This document shows, in pieces, positions 1 to 6,734 of a stretch of DNA of 42,006 nt. A model generated the notes under the pieces. It did no database searches. It saw only the letters and a list, made by a program, of their open reading frames with translations, and was not told the origin of the DNA. Position 1 is the stretch's first letter, and the number at the start of each line of letters is the position of its first letter. The DNA lies in the NCBI GenBank assembly GCA_020725195.1, contig DYFL01000019.1, forward strand, positions 1 through 42,006, written 5' to 3'. Source of the DNA: Hydrogenophilus sp. Lineage in GTDB: Bacteria; Pseudomonadota; Gammaproteobacteria; Burkholderiales; Thiobacillaceae. A program made the position numbers and the translations under genes.

Positions 1-93
1 CAGGGCTCCACTTATCCCGAGCCAGTTCCTGTCCAATCAAGCGGGGCCACCTCTCCGCTTCGCGGTTGGTACGGGAAAAGCGGTAAAAATAAA

Positions 94-117
94 TGCGCCT
101 GTCGGCGCAGATTTTTG
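94..117. terminator. Bidirectional terminator-like hairpin
   Basis: A 6-bp perfect stem (TGCGCC / GGCGCA, loop TGTC) is followed by GATTTTTG on the plus strand. On the minus strand the stem is followed by TTTATTTTT. Either strand could end transcription here. The stem is short, so this is only suggestive. The rest of positions 1-207 shows no gene I can recognise. Confidence 0.3.
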
Positions 118-210
118 TTCGCCCCTATTGACGGAGGGGGCTAATGGGTGACCCCTGTCGACTGCCGATGACCAAAGGCAAGGCCTGACCCCTGCCGCCC
201 TGCCGCCTGC

Positions 211-324
211 ATCGAGGTGTTCTACAACCGCAAACGCCTGCACTCGACCCTCGGCTACAAGTCGCCCGTCCAGTTCCTGCAGGACTGGATCAGGACTCAG
301 CATGAGGAAAAACAGGTAGCATGA
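211..324 (+). pseudogene. IS3-family transposase (OrfB), C-terminal remnant
   Basis: Reading from 211 in one frame to the TGA at 322-324 gives a 37-residue tail with the motif [18 protein letters not shown]. This is the signature C-terminal end of the rve/DDE integrase domain in IS3-family OrfB transposases. The normal preceding sequence is missing: upstream in the same frame there is only unrelated sequence and a stop at 169-171, so the gene is truncated at about position 210. No start codon or upstream orfA is present. The fragment marks an old insertion at the edge of the lower-GC segment that carries the next gene. It is not functional. The direction and motif are clear; the exact IS member is not. 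Confidence 0.85.
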
Positions 325-377
325 ACCCCACCTGTTGGAAGACGAAAAACCGAGGGAACCTCCCTTCATTTCGGTTG

Positions 378-414
378 CAGTTATACTAAAAATACTGGAT
401 TGTTAGTATAACTG
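378..414. promoter_or_regulatory. 12-bp perfect inverted repeat, likely operator
   Basis: The arms CAGTTATACTAA (378-389) and TTAGTATAACTG (403-414) are perfect inverted repeats around a 13-bp spacer. The right arm ends 2 bp before the ATG at 417. The left arm contains a -10-like TATACT (382-387), so the operator probably overlaps the promoter. A transcript starting about 7 nt downstream of that hexamer would have a short leader with no obvious ribosome binding site. The layout is typical of an autoregulated or repressor-controlled gene. No repressor gene is adjacent, so the regulator is unknown. Confidence 0.6.
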
Positions 415-416
415 GC

Positions 417-1499
417 ATGAAATTCTACTCCGACCTTTCGCTCACGGCTCAGACGACCTACGCACAGCTCCTCGATGCGGCCTTGTCTGCAGAGCACGTC
501 AGATCCATTGCGGACCTGCCTGGTTCGTTCGCAGCGAAGACCGTCAAAGGACATCGGTACTGGTACTACCAGTTCACCGAGCCATCAGGGAAGCTGCGGC
601 AGGTATTCGTCGGCCCTGACAATGAAGCCGTCCGGAAACTAGCCGAGCGCCGCAGCCAGCCCGGTGCGAGCGAGCCCCTGGTCCCGCTCGCACGGGCCGC
701 CGCAGCCTTGGGCTGCGCCACGATCCTGCCCCGCCACTACAAGGTGATCGAGCGCCTTGCCGAATATGGGTTTTTCCGGGCTGGCGGCGTGCTTGTCGGC
801 ACGCACGCCTTTCTCGCCTACGGCAATATGCTTGGCGTGCGCTGGGGAGATGCGTCCCGCACCCAGGACATCGATTTCGCCCATGCGGGCAAGCGCGTAG
901 CGCTCGCATTACCCGCCGATATCGAGGTCGAAACCCATGGCGCAATCGAATCACTGCAGATGGGCTTTCTCCCCATCTCCGGCCTGTCCGGACAGGCCGG
1001 TGCGACCTACCTCATCCCCAAAGAACCCGATTTCCGTCTGGATTTCCTGACGACCCTGCACCGCGGAGGCGAGACCCCGTTTGAACATCCCCAGTTGCAT
1101 GTTCGGCTGCAACCGCTCAAGTTCATGGAATATTCCCTGGAGCAGGTTCAGCAGGCGGTTCTGTTCTGCCAGGACGGCGCTGTCATGGTCAACGTCCCGC
1201 ACCCGGCCCGTTATGCCCTGCACAAGCTCCTCGTGTTCGTCGAGCGGGATGGGACGTATGCCACGAAGGCCACCAAGGACTTGCACCAAGCGTCAGCCCT
1301 GCTCGCCTATTTCCGAGAGAGGAGGCCATGGGAAGTAGAGGAAGCCTGGGCGGACCTGGTTTCCAGGGGTAAAGGATGGCTGTCCCGGGCCGAACAGGGG
1401 ATGGATGCCCTGAACAGGGCATTCCCTGCCCTGGAGATCGACAACTGGCTCATGCCACCAGAAAAACCCAAGAGGACGCCTGGATCGCGTCTTCGCTGA
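417..1499 (+). CDS. GSU2403-family nucleotidyltransferase-fold protein
   Basis: The 360-residue protein resembles the GSU2403/NTP_transf_8 group of nucleotidyltransferase-fold proteins, whose cellular role is not established. The N-terminus has the family's GSFAAKTVKGHRYWYYQ-like block (about residues 38-56) followed by FVGPD. A second block, VGTHAFLAYGNMLG (about 125-138) followed by TQDIDFA, supplies the nucleotidyltransferase helix and the DxD metal-binding pair. A middle segment, IPKEPDFRLDFLT, is also typical. The ATG at 417 is set by the operator 2 bp upstream. Base composition is clearly lower in GC than the genes after 2 kb, and an IS3 remnant lies immediately upstream. Together these suggest acquisition by transfer. 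Genes of this fold occur in toxin-antitoxin and defence contexts, but no partner gene is visible here. Family assignment is fairly sure; function is open. Confidence 0.75.
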   Translation: MKFYSDLSLTAQTTYAQLLDAALSAEHVRSIADLPGSFAAKTVKGHRYWYYQFTEPSGKLRQVFVGPDNEAVRKLAERRSQPGASEPLVPLARAAAALGCATILPRHYKVIERLAEYGFFRAGGVLVGTHAFLAYGNMLGVRWGDASRTQDIDFAHAGKRVALALPADIEVETHGAIESLQMGFLPISGLSGQAGATYLIPKEPDFRLDFLTTLHRGGETPFEHPQLHVRLQPLKFMEYSLEQVQQAVLFCQDGAVMVNVPHPARYALHKLLVFVERDGTYATKATKDLHQASALLAYFRERRPWEVEEAWADLVSRGKGWLSRAEQGMDALNRAFPALEIDNWLMPPEKPKRTPGSRLR

Positions 1500-2006
1500 C
1501 CTGCTTTTGAGGGCTCAAGCGATTTTTTCGCAGTCTTCCAAAGGCATTGGGCGGCGCTGTGCTTATTGATCCGAAACGAATGAACTTGAAGCCAGATGAG
1601 ATTGCCGCGGCGGCTGTGCCGCCTCAATGGCGTCATCGCGAGCACCCGGTGGGCATAAAGCCCGCAGGGCCGCGGCGATCTCGTGTGTATGGTGGCGTTC
1701 GTCAAGTTCTTTCGTTTCCCATCAATAATTGAATCGGTCCGCATCGAACCGCTCACGCTGCATACCGAGGCGGAACACGTGGTCCTGAAACAGCGCGCCC
1801 ACGCTCCGGGCGGCTCACAGGGCACGCCAGAGGGCGACGCCAAGCTGATTCATGAAAGCTCGTCCACTGTGCGGAGCGCCATGAGGGCCATGGACTGGGT
1901 GCTGAGGCGGGCCTCGGGGCAGGGCAGGCGTGAATATCCCAGTGGGCCGCTTGCTACATTGAAGGAGGCGCCGCGCCCGCGGTGCCTGATCGATCAGAGG
2001 GGACCC
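1500..2006. other. Intergenic region with a palindromic element
   Basis: I see no convincing gene in these 507 bp. Weak open frames exist on both strands but lack family similarity or a ribosome binding site. The region contains the palindromic element at 1598-1682. Near its end lies a possible -10 (CTACAT, about 1954-1959) before the next gene. Confidence 0.5.
1598..1682. repeat. Palindromic intergenic element
   Basis: The arms GAGATTGCCGCGGC (1598-1611) and GCCGCGGCGATCTC (1669-1682) pair with one mismatch. Smaller nested hairpins (GGGCATAAAGCCC) lie inside. It looks like a short non-autonomous intergenic repeat. No second copy is present in this window. Confidence 0.5.
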
Positions 2007-2510
2007 GTGGCCATCCGCAGCATCTTCGTCGCCTGTTGCATCGGCCTGCTGGGCGTCGCCGCCGATGCGATCCCGGCCGAGCCCGGCCATGTCCTCGTGG
2101 ATGCCGAGAACCCCGCCTACACCGTGTTCCTCGCCCTGCCGGCGGACCTGCCGAAGACGGACCTCATGGACCTGCAGCTGGAGGCCATGCAGCGCCGGGG
2201 CATCGAGGTGGTGGCCTGGAAGGCCTTCACGCAAGCCCTCGACAGGCAGGTGCGCGCCCGGATCCTGCGCGACGAATACCCGGAGGTCGACGTCGCCGAG
2301 GGCATCGCGGCCCTGCTCGCGGCCTATCCCCAGACCCCGGTCGGCCTGACCTGGAACGGCGGCATCGCCATCACCTACGGCGACTATGCGCACGCCCTGG
2401 AGACCTGGCGGCGCCACCTGGCCGACCCCGGGGCGCGGATGCGGCCGGCGCGCATCGAGGACGATCCGCTCCATCCCATGAACCATACGGTCCCGCTCCC
2501 GGGTCGTTGA
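2007..2510 (+). CDS. Secreted protein of unknown function
   Basis: I do not recognise this 167-residue protein. The GTG at 2007 is chosen because it follows an AGAGGGG ribosome binding site and opens directly into a signal peptide: positively charged start, hydrophobic stretch IFVACCIGLLGVAA, then a likely cleavage near ADA or PA before EPGHVLV. An in-frame ATG far upstream (1683) would bury the signal peptide, so it is rejected. The mature part is alpha/beta-like with no cysteines and no catalytic motif I can name. Phrases such as VGLTWNGGIAITYGDYAHALETW suggest a small folded domain. GC content from here on matches the core genome. It is followed by its own -10-bearing gap, so it is probably monocistronic. 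Confidence 0.65.
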   Translation: MAIRSIFVACCIGLLGVAADAIPAEPGHVLVDAENPAYTVFLALPADLPKTDLMDLQLEAMQRRGIEVVAWKAFTQALDRQVRARILRDEYPEVDVAEGIAALLAAYPQTPVGLTWNGGIAITYGDYAHALETWRRHLADPGARMRPARIEDDPLHPMNHTVPLPGR

Positions 2511-2570
2511 CGGGGCTGCGAAGACCCTGCCGCGCGCCCGGCCTTTCCGGGCCCGGCGCCGATTGCCCGG

Positions 2571-2576
2571 TATACT
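2571..2576 (+). promoter_or_regulatory. Probable -10 box for the next gene
   Basis: TATACT lies about 38 bp before the ATG at 2614. No good -35 is visible. It argues against the earlier in-frame start at 2563, which would lie upstream of the transcription start. Confidence 0.35.
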
Positions 2577-2613
2577 TCAGCCCCTGCAAACCCGCCCCGT
2601 GCACGACATCCCC

Positions 2614-3753
2614 ATGGCCGAGACCACCCCCGCCGGCGCCGCCCCGGCCTTCCCCAAGCTGCTGAAACTGCCGCCCATCGAGCGGCCGGCGCACATCCCC
2701 GTGGCCACGCCCGCCGAGGTGAAGGCGGCCGCGGACCTGCCCGACCGCCTGCTGCTGGGCGACCTCGCGCCCGAGACCTTCCGCTTCGAAAAGAAGGGCT
2801 GGTCCGCAGAGTGGCGCGATGCCGACGGCCACAAGGCGCGCTACCGCTACGCCGGCCACCTCTCGTCCCTGGAGTTGAGCTACGAGGGCGAAGAGGCGGT
2901 GACCCTGGTCACCGCCGAGCGCTTCGCCGAGCTGGCCCAGACCGCGCAGAACATCCACCCGGCGGCCTGGCTGGACAAGCTCGCCGCGAGGCTCGAGCCG
3001 CGCTACAACCTGAGGGTCTTCCCGCACCGCGAGGACGATGCCGTGGGGGCCTCCTTCCCCGACGGCCACCTCCTCACCCTGGTCATGCCCGTGGCCGCGG
3101 ACCGGCTCATGGCGCTCTTCGAGCTGCACAAGGCCCTGCAGCAGGACGCGGCCATCCGCACGAACATCGACGCCTACCTGCGCCTGCACTTCAGCGTGGT
3201 GAACTACCTGGAGGGGCGCAACCCGGCCATGCTCACGCATCCCGCGGGCCTGGTCCTGCACCACGTCAACGCCCTGGGCACGCCGGCCGGCGAGCTGCCC
3301 GCCCGCGAGGTGGACGAGGCGGGGCAGGCCGCCTGGACCCTGCGCCGCAGCCACTACCTCTACGTCGCCCACTGCAGTCTTCGCGAGGCCGGGCGCTTCG
3401 TCCGGCGCCTGGCCGAGGCGGGCTTCATCGGCGAGGCGGGCGGCACGCGCGAGGGCTATCCCCACGGCCCGGAGTTCGGCGCGGCGCTGCTGCCCTTCGG
3501 CTACGAGTACGCCGCGAAGAACGCCTACTGGTTCGACCAGGGCCGCCGCCGGCGCATGGTCTACCCCGACTTCGCCGACGCCGAGGACCGCAACGCCCTG
3601 GGCGGCACCAGCGGCGACGTCTGGGTGAAGGCCCTGATCCGCGACGCGCAGAAGGCCGCCGACCAGCTCAAGGCGGACACCGTGCAGGCCTTCGCCGAGG
3701 GCCTGCGCGAGGGCGGGGCGGCGCCGCCCAGAGAGCCCTCCAGCCTGCACTGA
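2614..3753 (+). CDS. Conserved-looking protein of unknown function
   Basis: This 379-residue soluble protein is not one I recognise. It has no signal peptide and no transmembrane segment. The first 40 residues are rich in proline and alanine. The rest is a mixed alpha/beta sequence with a histidine- and tyrosine-rich centre (SHYLYVAHCSLREA) and a C-terminal helix (ALIRDAQKAADQLKAD). Codon use with strong G/C third positions supports that it is translated. The ATG at 2614 is preferred over 2563 because a likely -10 box lies between them. It stands alone: the downstream gene has its own promoter and riboswitch. Confidence 0.65.
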   Translation: MAETTPAGAAPAFPKLLKLPPIERPAHIPVATPAEVKAAADLPDRLLLGDLAPETFRFEKKGWSAEWRDADGHKARYRYAGHLSSLELSYEGEEAVTLVTAERFAELAQTAQNIHPAAWLDKLAARLEPRYNLRVFPHREDDAVGASFPDGHLLTLVMPVAADRLMALFELHKALQQDAAIRTNIDAYLRLHFSVVNYLEGRNPAMLTHPAGLVLHHVNALGTPAGELPAREVDEAGQAAWTLRRSHYLYVAHCSLREAGRFVRRLAEAGFIGEAGGTREGYPHGPEFGAALLPFGYEYAAKNAYWFDQGRRRRMVYPDFADAEDRNALGGTSGDVWVKALIRDAQKAADQLKADTVQAFAEGLREGGAAPPREPSSLH

Positions 3754-3775
3754 ACGCCCCCGGGCGCGGGTTCCC

Positions 3776-3784
3776 TGCTACAAT
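3776..3784 (+). promoter_or_regulatory. Extended -10 promoter of the Mn riboswitch transcript
   Basis: TGCTACAAT is an extended -10 (TGn plus TACAAT at 3779-3784). Transcription would begin near 3790, at the first bases of the riboswitch P1 helix. No clear -35 is seen, as is common for extended -10 promoters. Confidence 0.55.
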
Positions 3785-3787
3785 CCG

Positions 3788-3950
3788 GCGGTCATTGGGG
3801 AGTAGCCGCCCTCCGAATCGAGAGGGGCCTGCGTCAACAGACTTGTCCCGCGGGACATGGCGCAGGCGGTTACCCGGGGGCCTCGGGCTCCGGGCTTGGC
3901 GAGACCTTTGACCGCGCCGCTTCCGACTGGGTCGGGGAAGCGCGCGGTCA
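3788..3950 (+). promoter_or_regulatory. yybP-ykoY manganese riboswitch
   Basis: The conserved GGGGAGTAGC (3797-3806) and the 3' core GGCGAGACCTTTGACC (about 3898-3913) match the yybP-ykoY aptamer. This Mn2+-sensing RNA controls Mn exporters and related membrane proteins. P1 forms from GCGGTCA (3788-3794) with TGACCGC (3909-3915). The same 3' strand can instead pair with GCGCGGTCA (3942-3950), extended by CGCTTCC with GGGGAAGCG, giving a long hairpin with one bulge. The two structures exclude each other, so this is the expression platform. No U-run follows the hairpin, so control is probably not a simple intrinsic terminator. The gene downstream is a Gdt1-type exporter, which agrees with the ligand. 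Confidence 0.9.
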
Positions 3951-3980
3951 TCGGTATGCTGCCGGCCCGGAGAAAACGAA

Positions 3981-4544
3981 TTGGAAGCCCTCCTCATCTC
4001 GACCGGGGTCGTCGCCCTCGCGGAAGTCGGCGACAAGACCCAGCTCCTCTCCCTCGTGCTGGCCGCGCGCTACAAGCGCCCCTGGCCCATCATCGCCGGC
4101 ATCTTCGTCGCGACCCTGCTGAATCACGCCCTCGCCGCCGCCCTCGGGGCCTGGCTCACCCAGGTCATCGGGCCGGACGCCATGCGCTGGATCCTGGGCC
4201 TGTCGTTCCTGCTGATGGCAGGCTGGATGCTGATCCCCGACAAGTTCGACGACGAGGCGGGCGACGGCAGGTTCGCGCGCCTGGGCGTTTTCGGGGCGAC
4301 GGTCATCCTGTTCTTCCTGGTGGAAATGGGCGACAAGACCCAGATCGCCACGGTGGTGCTGGCGGCCCGTTTCGATTCCTTGACGGCCATCGTGGCGGGC
4401 ACCACCCTGGGCATGATGCTCGCCAACATCCCCGCGGTGCTGTTCGGCGGGGCGATGGCGAAGAGCCCGGCGATCGGGACGATCCACGCCGTGGCCGCGC
4501 TGATCTTCGCGGTGCTGGGCGTGGTCACGATCATCGGCCTCTGA
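3981..4544 (+). CDS. Mn2+ exporter, Gdt1/TMEM165 (UPF0016) family
   Basis: The 187-residue inner-membrane protein has two homologous halves, each with the family signature E-x-G-D-K-T: EVGDKTQ near residue 15 and EMGDKTQ near residue 114. These form the cation site in the Gdt1/MneA family, which exports Mn2+ and in some members Ca2+. About six hydrophobic helices are visible, three per half, separated by an acidic loop (DKFDDEAGDGRF). Length matches the bacterial two-repeat form. Translation starts at TTG 3981 after GGAGAAAACGAA; no ATG fits near the N-terminal helix. The Mn riboswitch directly upstream makes the substrate assignment strong. It would protect the cell from excess Mn. Confidence 0.92.
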   Translation: MEALLISTGVVALAEVGDKTQLLSLVLAARYKRPWPIIAGIFVATLLNHALAAALGAWLTQVIGPDAMRWILGLSFLLMAGWMLIPDKFDDEAGDGRFARLGVFGATVILFFLVEMGDKTQIATVVLAARFDSLTAIVAGTTLGMMLANIPAVLFGGAMAKSPAIGTIHAVAALIFAVLGVVTIIGL

Positions 4545-4580
4545 CCGGCCGGCAGTAGTTGACAAAAACCGTAGGAATTG

Positions 4581-4622
4581 TTGACCCAGATCAAGGCCGG
4601 TGGGGGGGCTGGCGAAGAGAAT
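4581..4622 (+). promoter_or_regulatory. FNR/ANR-type class II promoter
   Basis: TTGACCCAGATCAA (4581-4594) matches the FNR consensus TTGAT-N4-ATCAA at 9 of 10 defined bases. Its centre is 4587.5. A -10-like GAGAAT lies at 4617-4622, centre 4619.5. The 32-bp centre-to-centre distance is that expected for a class II FNR promoter (site at -41.5). The start point would be near 4629, leaving a leader of about 49 nt before the 36-codon gene. Oxygen-limited activation is therefore predicted. Confidence 0.7.
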
Positions 4623-4677
4623 TGCGACACGGTCTTGATGATCGTTCGACCTTCCCAACCCTTCAGGAGCTTTCGAC

Positions 4678-4788
4678 ATGAACCTGCAGAAGATCTACGA
4701 GAAAAGCGAGAACAAGGCGGTGGCCGTGATGGTCGCGCTCTTCGTCGTCTCCCACTTCGGCGTGCTCTACATGCTGGCCGCGGTCTGA
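4678..4788 (+). CDS. 36-residue single-span membrane microprotein
   Basis: The frame from ATG 4678 to TGA 4786-4788 encodes 36 residues. It has a charged amphipathic start (MNLQKIYEKSENK), then one hydrophobic segment of about 22 residues (about 14-36) with SHFGVLYM inside, ending directly at the C-terminus. A CAGGAGC ribosome binding site lies 9 nt upstream. An FNR-type promoter precedes it and a strong GC-rich hairpin follows at 4806-4836, so it forms a complete independent transcription unit. The size, topology (N-terminus likely in the cytoplasm) and anaerobic promoter recall the small accessory subunits of terminal oxidases (CcoM, CydX type). I see no sequence match that proves this, and no oxidase genes are nearby. 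Coding status rests on the promoter, binding site and terminator around it. Confidence 0.7.
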   Translation: MNLQKIYEKSENKAVAVMVALFVVSHFGVLYMLAAV

Positions 4789-4805
4789 GCCGCCTGGCTT
4801 GATCG

Positions 4806-4840
4806 CCCCGGGTCCGCGTCCCGTACGGACCCGGGGTTCT
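4806..4840 (+). terminator. GC-rich terminator hairpin
   Basis: CCCCGGGTCCG (4806-4816) and CGGACCCGGGG (4826-4836) form a perfect 11-bp stem with a 9-nt loop, followed by TTCT. It closes the transcript of the microprotein. The U-run is weak. Confidence 0.6.
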
Positions 4841-5017
4841 CCAATCCCCTCCCGCCGCCACCGCCCAGGTGGTCAGCGACACCGGCCGCTAGCGGCCGAC
4901 CTCCCTCAGCAACATCCCCCGCGACGCGTCCGCTGCCCGCACGGCTCTTTCGGCTTTCCTACAATGGTGGCATATGTCCGGGGAGGCCCTCGAGGGCCGT
5001 CGAAACGGGGGTGCGCG

Positions 5018-5554
5018 ATGGCGAAAAGATCCCTGCCCTTGGCCAGGGTCTACGGCCTGCTCGAACCGGGGCCGGTGGTGCTGCTCACCACCGCCCGCAG
5101 GGGGCGGCCGAACGTGATGACCCTGTCGTGGCACACGATGATGGAGTTCGAGCCGCCGCTCGTGGGCTGCGTGATCAGCGGCCGGAACTACTCCTTCGAA
5201 CTGCTGAAGGCGAGCCGGGAATGCGTGATCAACATCCCGACGGCGGCGCTGGCGCGGCAGGTGGTGGCCGTGGGCAACTTCTCGGGGCGCGAGGTCGACA
5301 AGTTCGCGGCCTTCGGGCTCACCCCCTTGCCCGCCGCGCAGGTCGCGCCGCCGCTCGTCGGCGAGTGCCATGCGCACCTGGAATGCCGGGTGGCCGACGG
5401 CAGGCTGGTGGCCCGGTACAACTTCTTCATCCTCGAAGTGCTCAAGGCCTGGATCGACCCCGCCCAGAAGGATCCCCGCACCCTGCACCACCGCGGCCGG
5501 GGCGCGTTCATGGTGGCGGGCGAGACGGTGAAGCTCTCCTCCAGGATGAAATAG
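5018..5554 (+). CDS. Flavin reductase-like FMN-binding protein
   Basis: The 178-residue protein fits the flavin reductase-like (DIM6/NTAB, FMN-binding split barrel) family. The N-terminal part has the typical GPVVLLTTARRGRPNVMT block followed by SWHTMMEFEPPLVGCVIS, where the FMN phosphate and ring are bound. A later ECVINIPTAALARQVVAVG segment is also characteristic. Such proteins reduce flavin with NAD(P)H or act as FMN-dependent oxidoreductases; the substrate cannot be told. ATG 5018 is preceded by a weak binding site (GAAACGGGG). A -10-like TACAAT at 4960-4965 fits a start point near 4972. It is monocistronic. Confidence 0.8.
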   Translation: MAKRSLPLARVYGLLEPGPVVLLTTARRGRPNVMTLSWHTMMEFEPPLVGCVISGRNYSFELLKASRECVINIPTAALARQVVAVGNFSGREVDKFAAFGLTPLPAAQVAPPLVGECHAHLECRVADGRLVARYNFFILEVLKAWIDPAQKDPRTLHHRGRGAFMVAGETVKLSSRMK

Positions 5555-5705
5555 GAACCAGGTCGGAGCCGCCCGCCTTGCGGATCGCCCATCTCCCCGA
5601 TTTTCCCCGGAACGGTCCCGAGATGACACCGATGCACGCAGAGGCAGCCCTGCCGCTTCGCGGCACGCCCGGAAATGACGGTCGGTATTTCATGGCCGTG
5701 GGCAT

Positions 5706-5842
5706 GGGAGGCTGTCGGAGTTGAAGAGTCGAAGCGAAAACGGAGTTTCGGCGCAGCCGATATTCGACCGTACGGGGACGGGTTTTGGCGAAATCGGTGA
5801 AATATGGGGCATTGCGCCGAATTTGCGGCCGATTTCCTTTAA
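5706..5842 (-). repeat. Degenerate copy of the MITE-like element
   Basis: Read on the opposite strand to the intact copy at 29796-29986, this stretch shares long blocks such as GAAGCGAAAACGGAGTTTCG and GGCCGATTTCCTT. It lacks the central 31-bp hairpin region and has lost one terminal inverted repeat, since homology stops near 5842. The other end (GGCTGTCGGAGTTGAAG) is still recognisable with substitutions. This is a decayed, immobile copy. Confidence 0.75.
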
Positions 5843-5988
5843 CGGGGCGCTGAAATGCGGCTCTCTTGAAGAAAGAGCGCCCGCGACATCCTGCCCCGTT
5901 TTCCCTTGAGGGCGCAATTCCCGGGCGCGATAATGCTCGGGTTTCCTGTGCCGCCGCTTCCGATCGGGGCGGCGGCGCGCCCCCGCCC

Positions 5989-6009
5989 CCTTCCCCTTCG
6001 GGGGGAAGG
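5989..6009. repeat. CCTTCCCC-type palindromic repeat
   Basis: CCTTCCCC / GGGGAAGG hairpin with a TTCGG-type loop. It is a variant of the CCCTCCCC-TTGAAGGGGAGGG family found elsewhere in this window. Confidence 0.6.
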
Positions 6010-6164
6010 ACTGGGTGGCGGATGCCCCGCATTCTCCATCCCTTGCAGGGGTGGGGGCCCCGGGAGCGCGCGCTATTCACCCGGTTTTCGAGAGGGCCGC
6101 GAAGTGGCTGTCCATCGGCGGCAGCGTATGCGTATGAACGTGGAATCAACAGGATGGCTTGAAC

Positions 6165-6734
6165 ATGCTGCTCATGATCGACAACTACGATTCCTTCACC
6201 TACAACCTCGTCCAGTACCTCGGTGAGCTGGGCGAGGAGGTGAAGGTCTACCGCAATGACGAGATCGACCTCGACGGCGTCATGGCGCTGCATCCGGACC
6301 GGATCGTCATTTCCCCCGGCCCCTGCACCCCCAACGAGGCGGGCATATCGGTGCCCTTGATCAAGGCCTGCGCCGGCGGGGTGCCCATCCTGGGCGTGTG
6401 CCTCGGCCACCAGAGCATCGGCCAGGCCTTCGGCGGCAGGATCGTGCACGCCAAGGAACTCATGCACGGCAAGACCTCCATGGTCCACCACAGGGACATG
6501 GGCGTGTTCCGCGGCCTGCCCAATCCCTTCCGGGCCACCCGCTACCATTCCCTGGTGATCGAGCGCGAGAGCCTCCCCGACTGCCTGGAGATCACCGCCT
6601 GGACCGACGACGGCGAGATCATGGGGGTGCGGCACAAGGAACTGCCCATCGAGGGCGTGCAGTTCCACCCCGAATCCATCCTCACCGAGTACGGCCACGA
6701 GCTGCTGGCCAACTTCCTCAAGGAGACGCGATGA
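6165..6734 (+). CDS. trpG: Anthranilate synthase glutamine amidotransferase subunit
   Basis: The 189-residue class I glutamine amidotransferase releases ammonia from glutamine for anthranilate synthase (TrpE), the first step of tryptophan synthesis, and may also serve Pab[16 protein letters not shown] opens the protein. The nucleophile cysteine lies in [10 protein letters not shown] (about residue 78). The catalytic His-Glu pair is in QFHPESI (about 168-171). Length is normal. ATG 6165 with AGGA upstream is preferred over TTG 6159. The stop overlaps the trpD start (ATGA), so translation is coupled. No trpE lies within 600 bp upstream. Confidence 0.97.
   Translation: MLLMIDNYDSFTYNLVQYLGELGEEVKVYRNDEIDLDGVMALHPDRIVISPGPCTPNEAGISVPLIKACAGGVPILGVCLGHQSIGQAFGGRIVHAKELMHGKTSMVHHRDMGVFRGLPNPFRATRYHSLVIERESLPDCLEITAWTDDGEIMGVRHKELPIEGVQFHPESILTEYGHELLANFLKETR

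Larger units (their letters stand above)
5555..6164. other. 610-bp gap with repeat copies, no gene seen
   Basis: No gene is supported. The gap holds a degenerate copy of the MITE-like repeat (5706-5842) and one palindromic GC-rich repeat (5989-6009). I found no trp leader peptide or attenuator before trpG. Confidence 0.5.

Noticed and set aside
37-369. 110-codon frame on the minus strand across the IS3 remnant
   Set aside because: It runs antisense through the clearly recognisable transposase tail and has no family or start signal.
1307-1843. 178-codon minus-strand frame over the end of the GSU2403-type gene
   Set aside because: Much of it is antisense to that gene and the rest reads through the palindromic element at 1598-1682.
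4559-4564. TTGACA as a -35 box for the microprotein gene
   Set aside because: No -10 lies 16-18 bp downstream; the FNR box and the GAGAAT at 4617 explain the promoter better.
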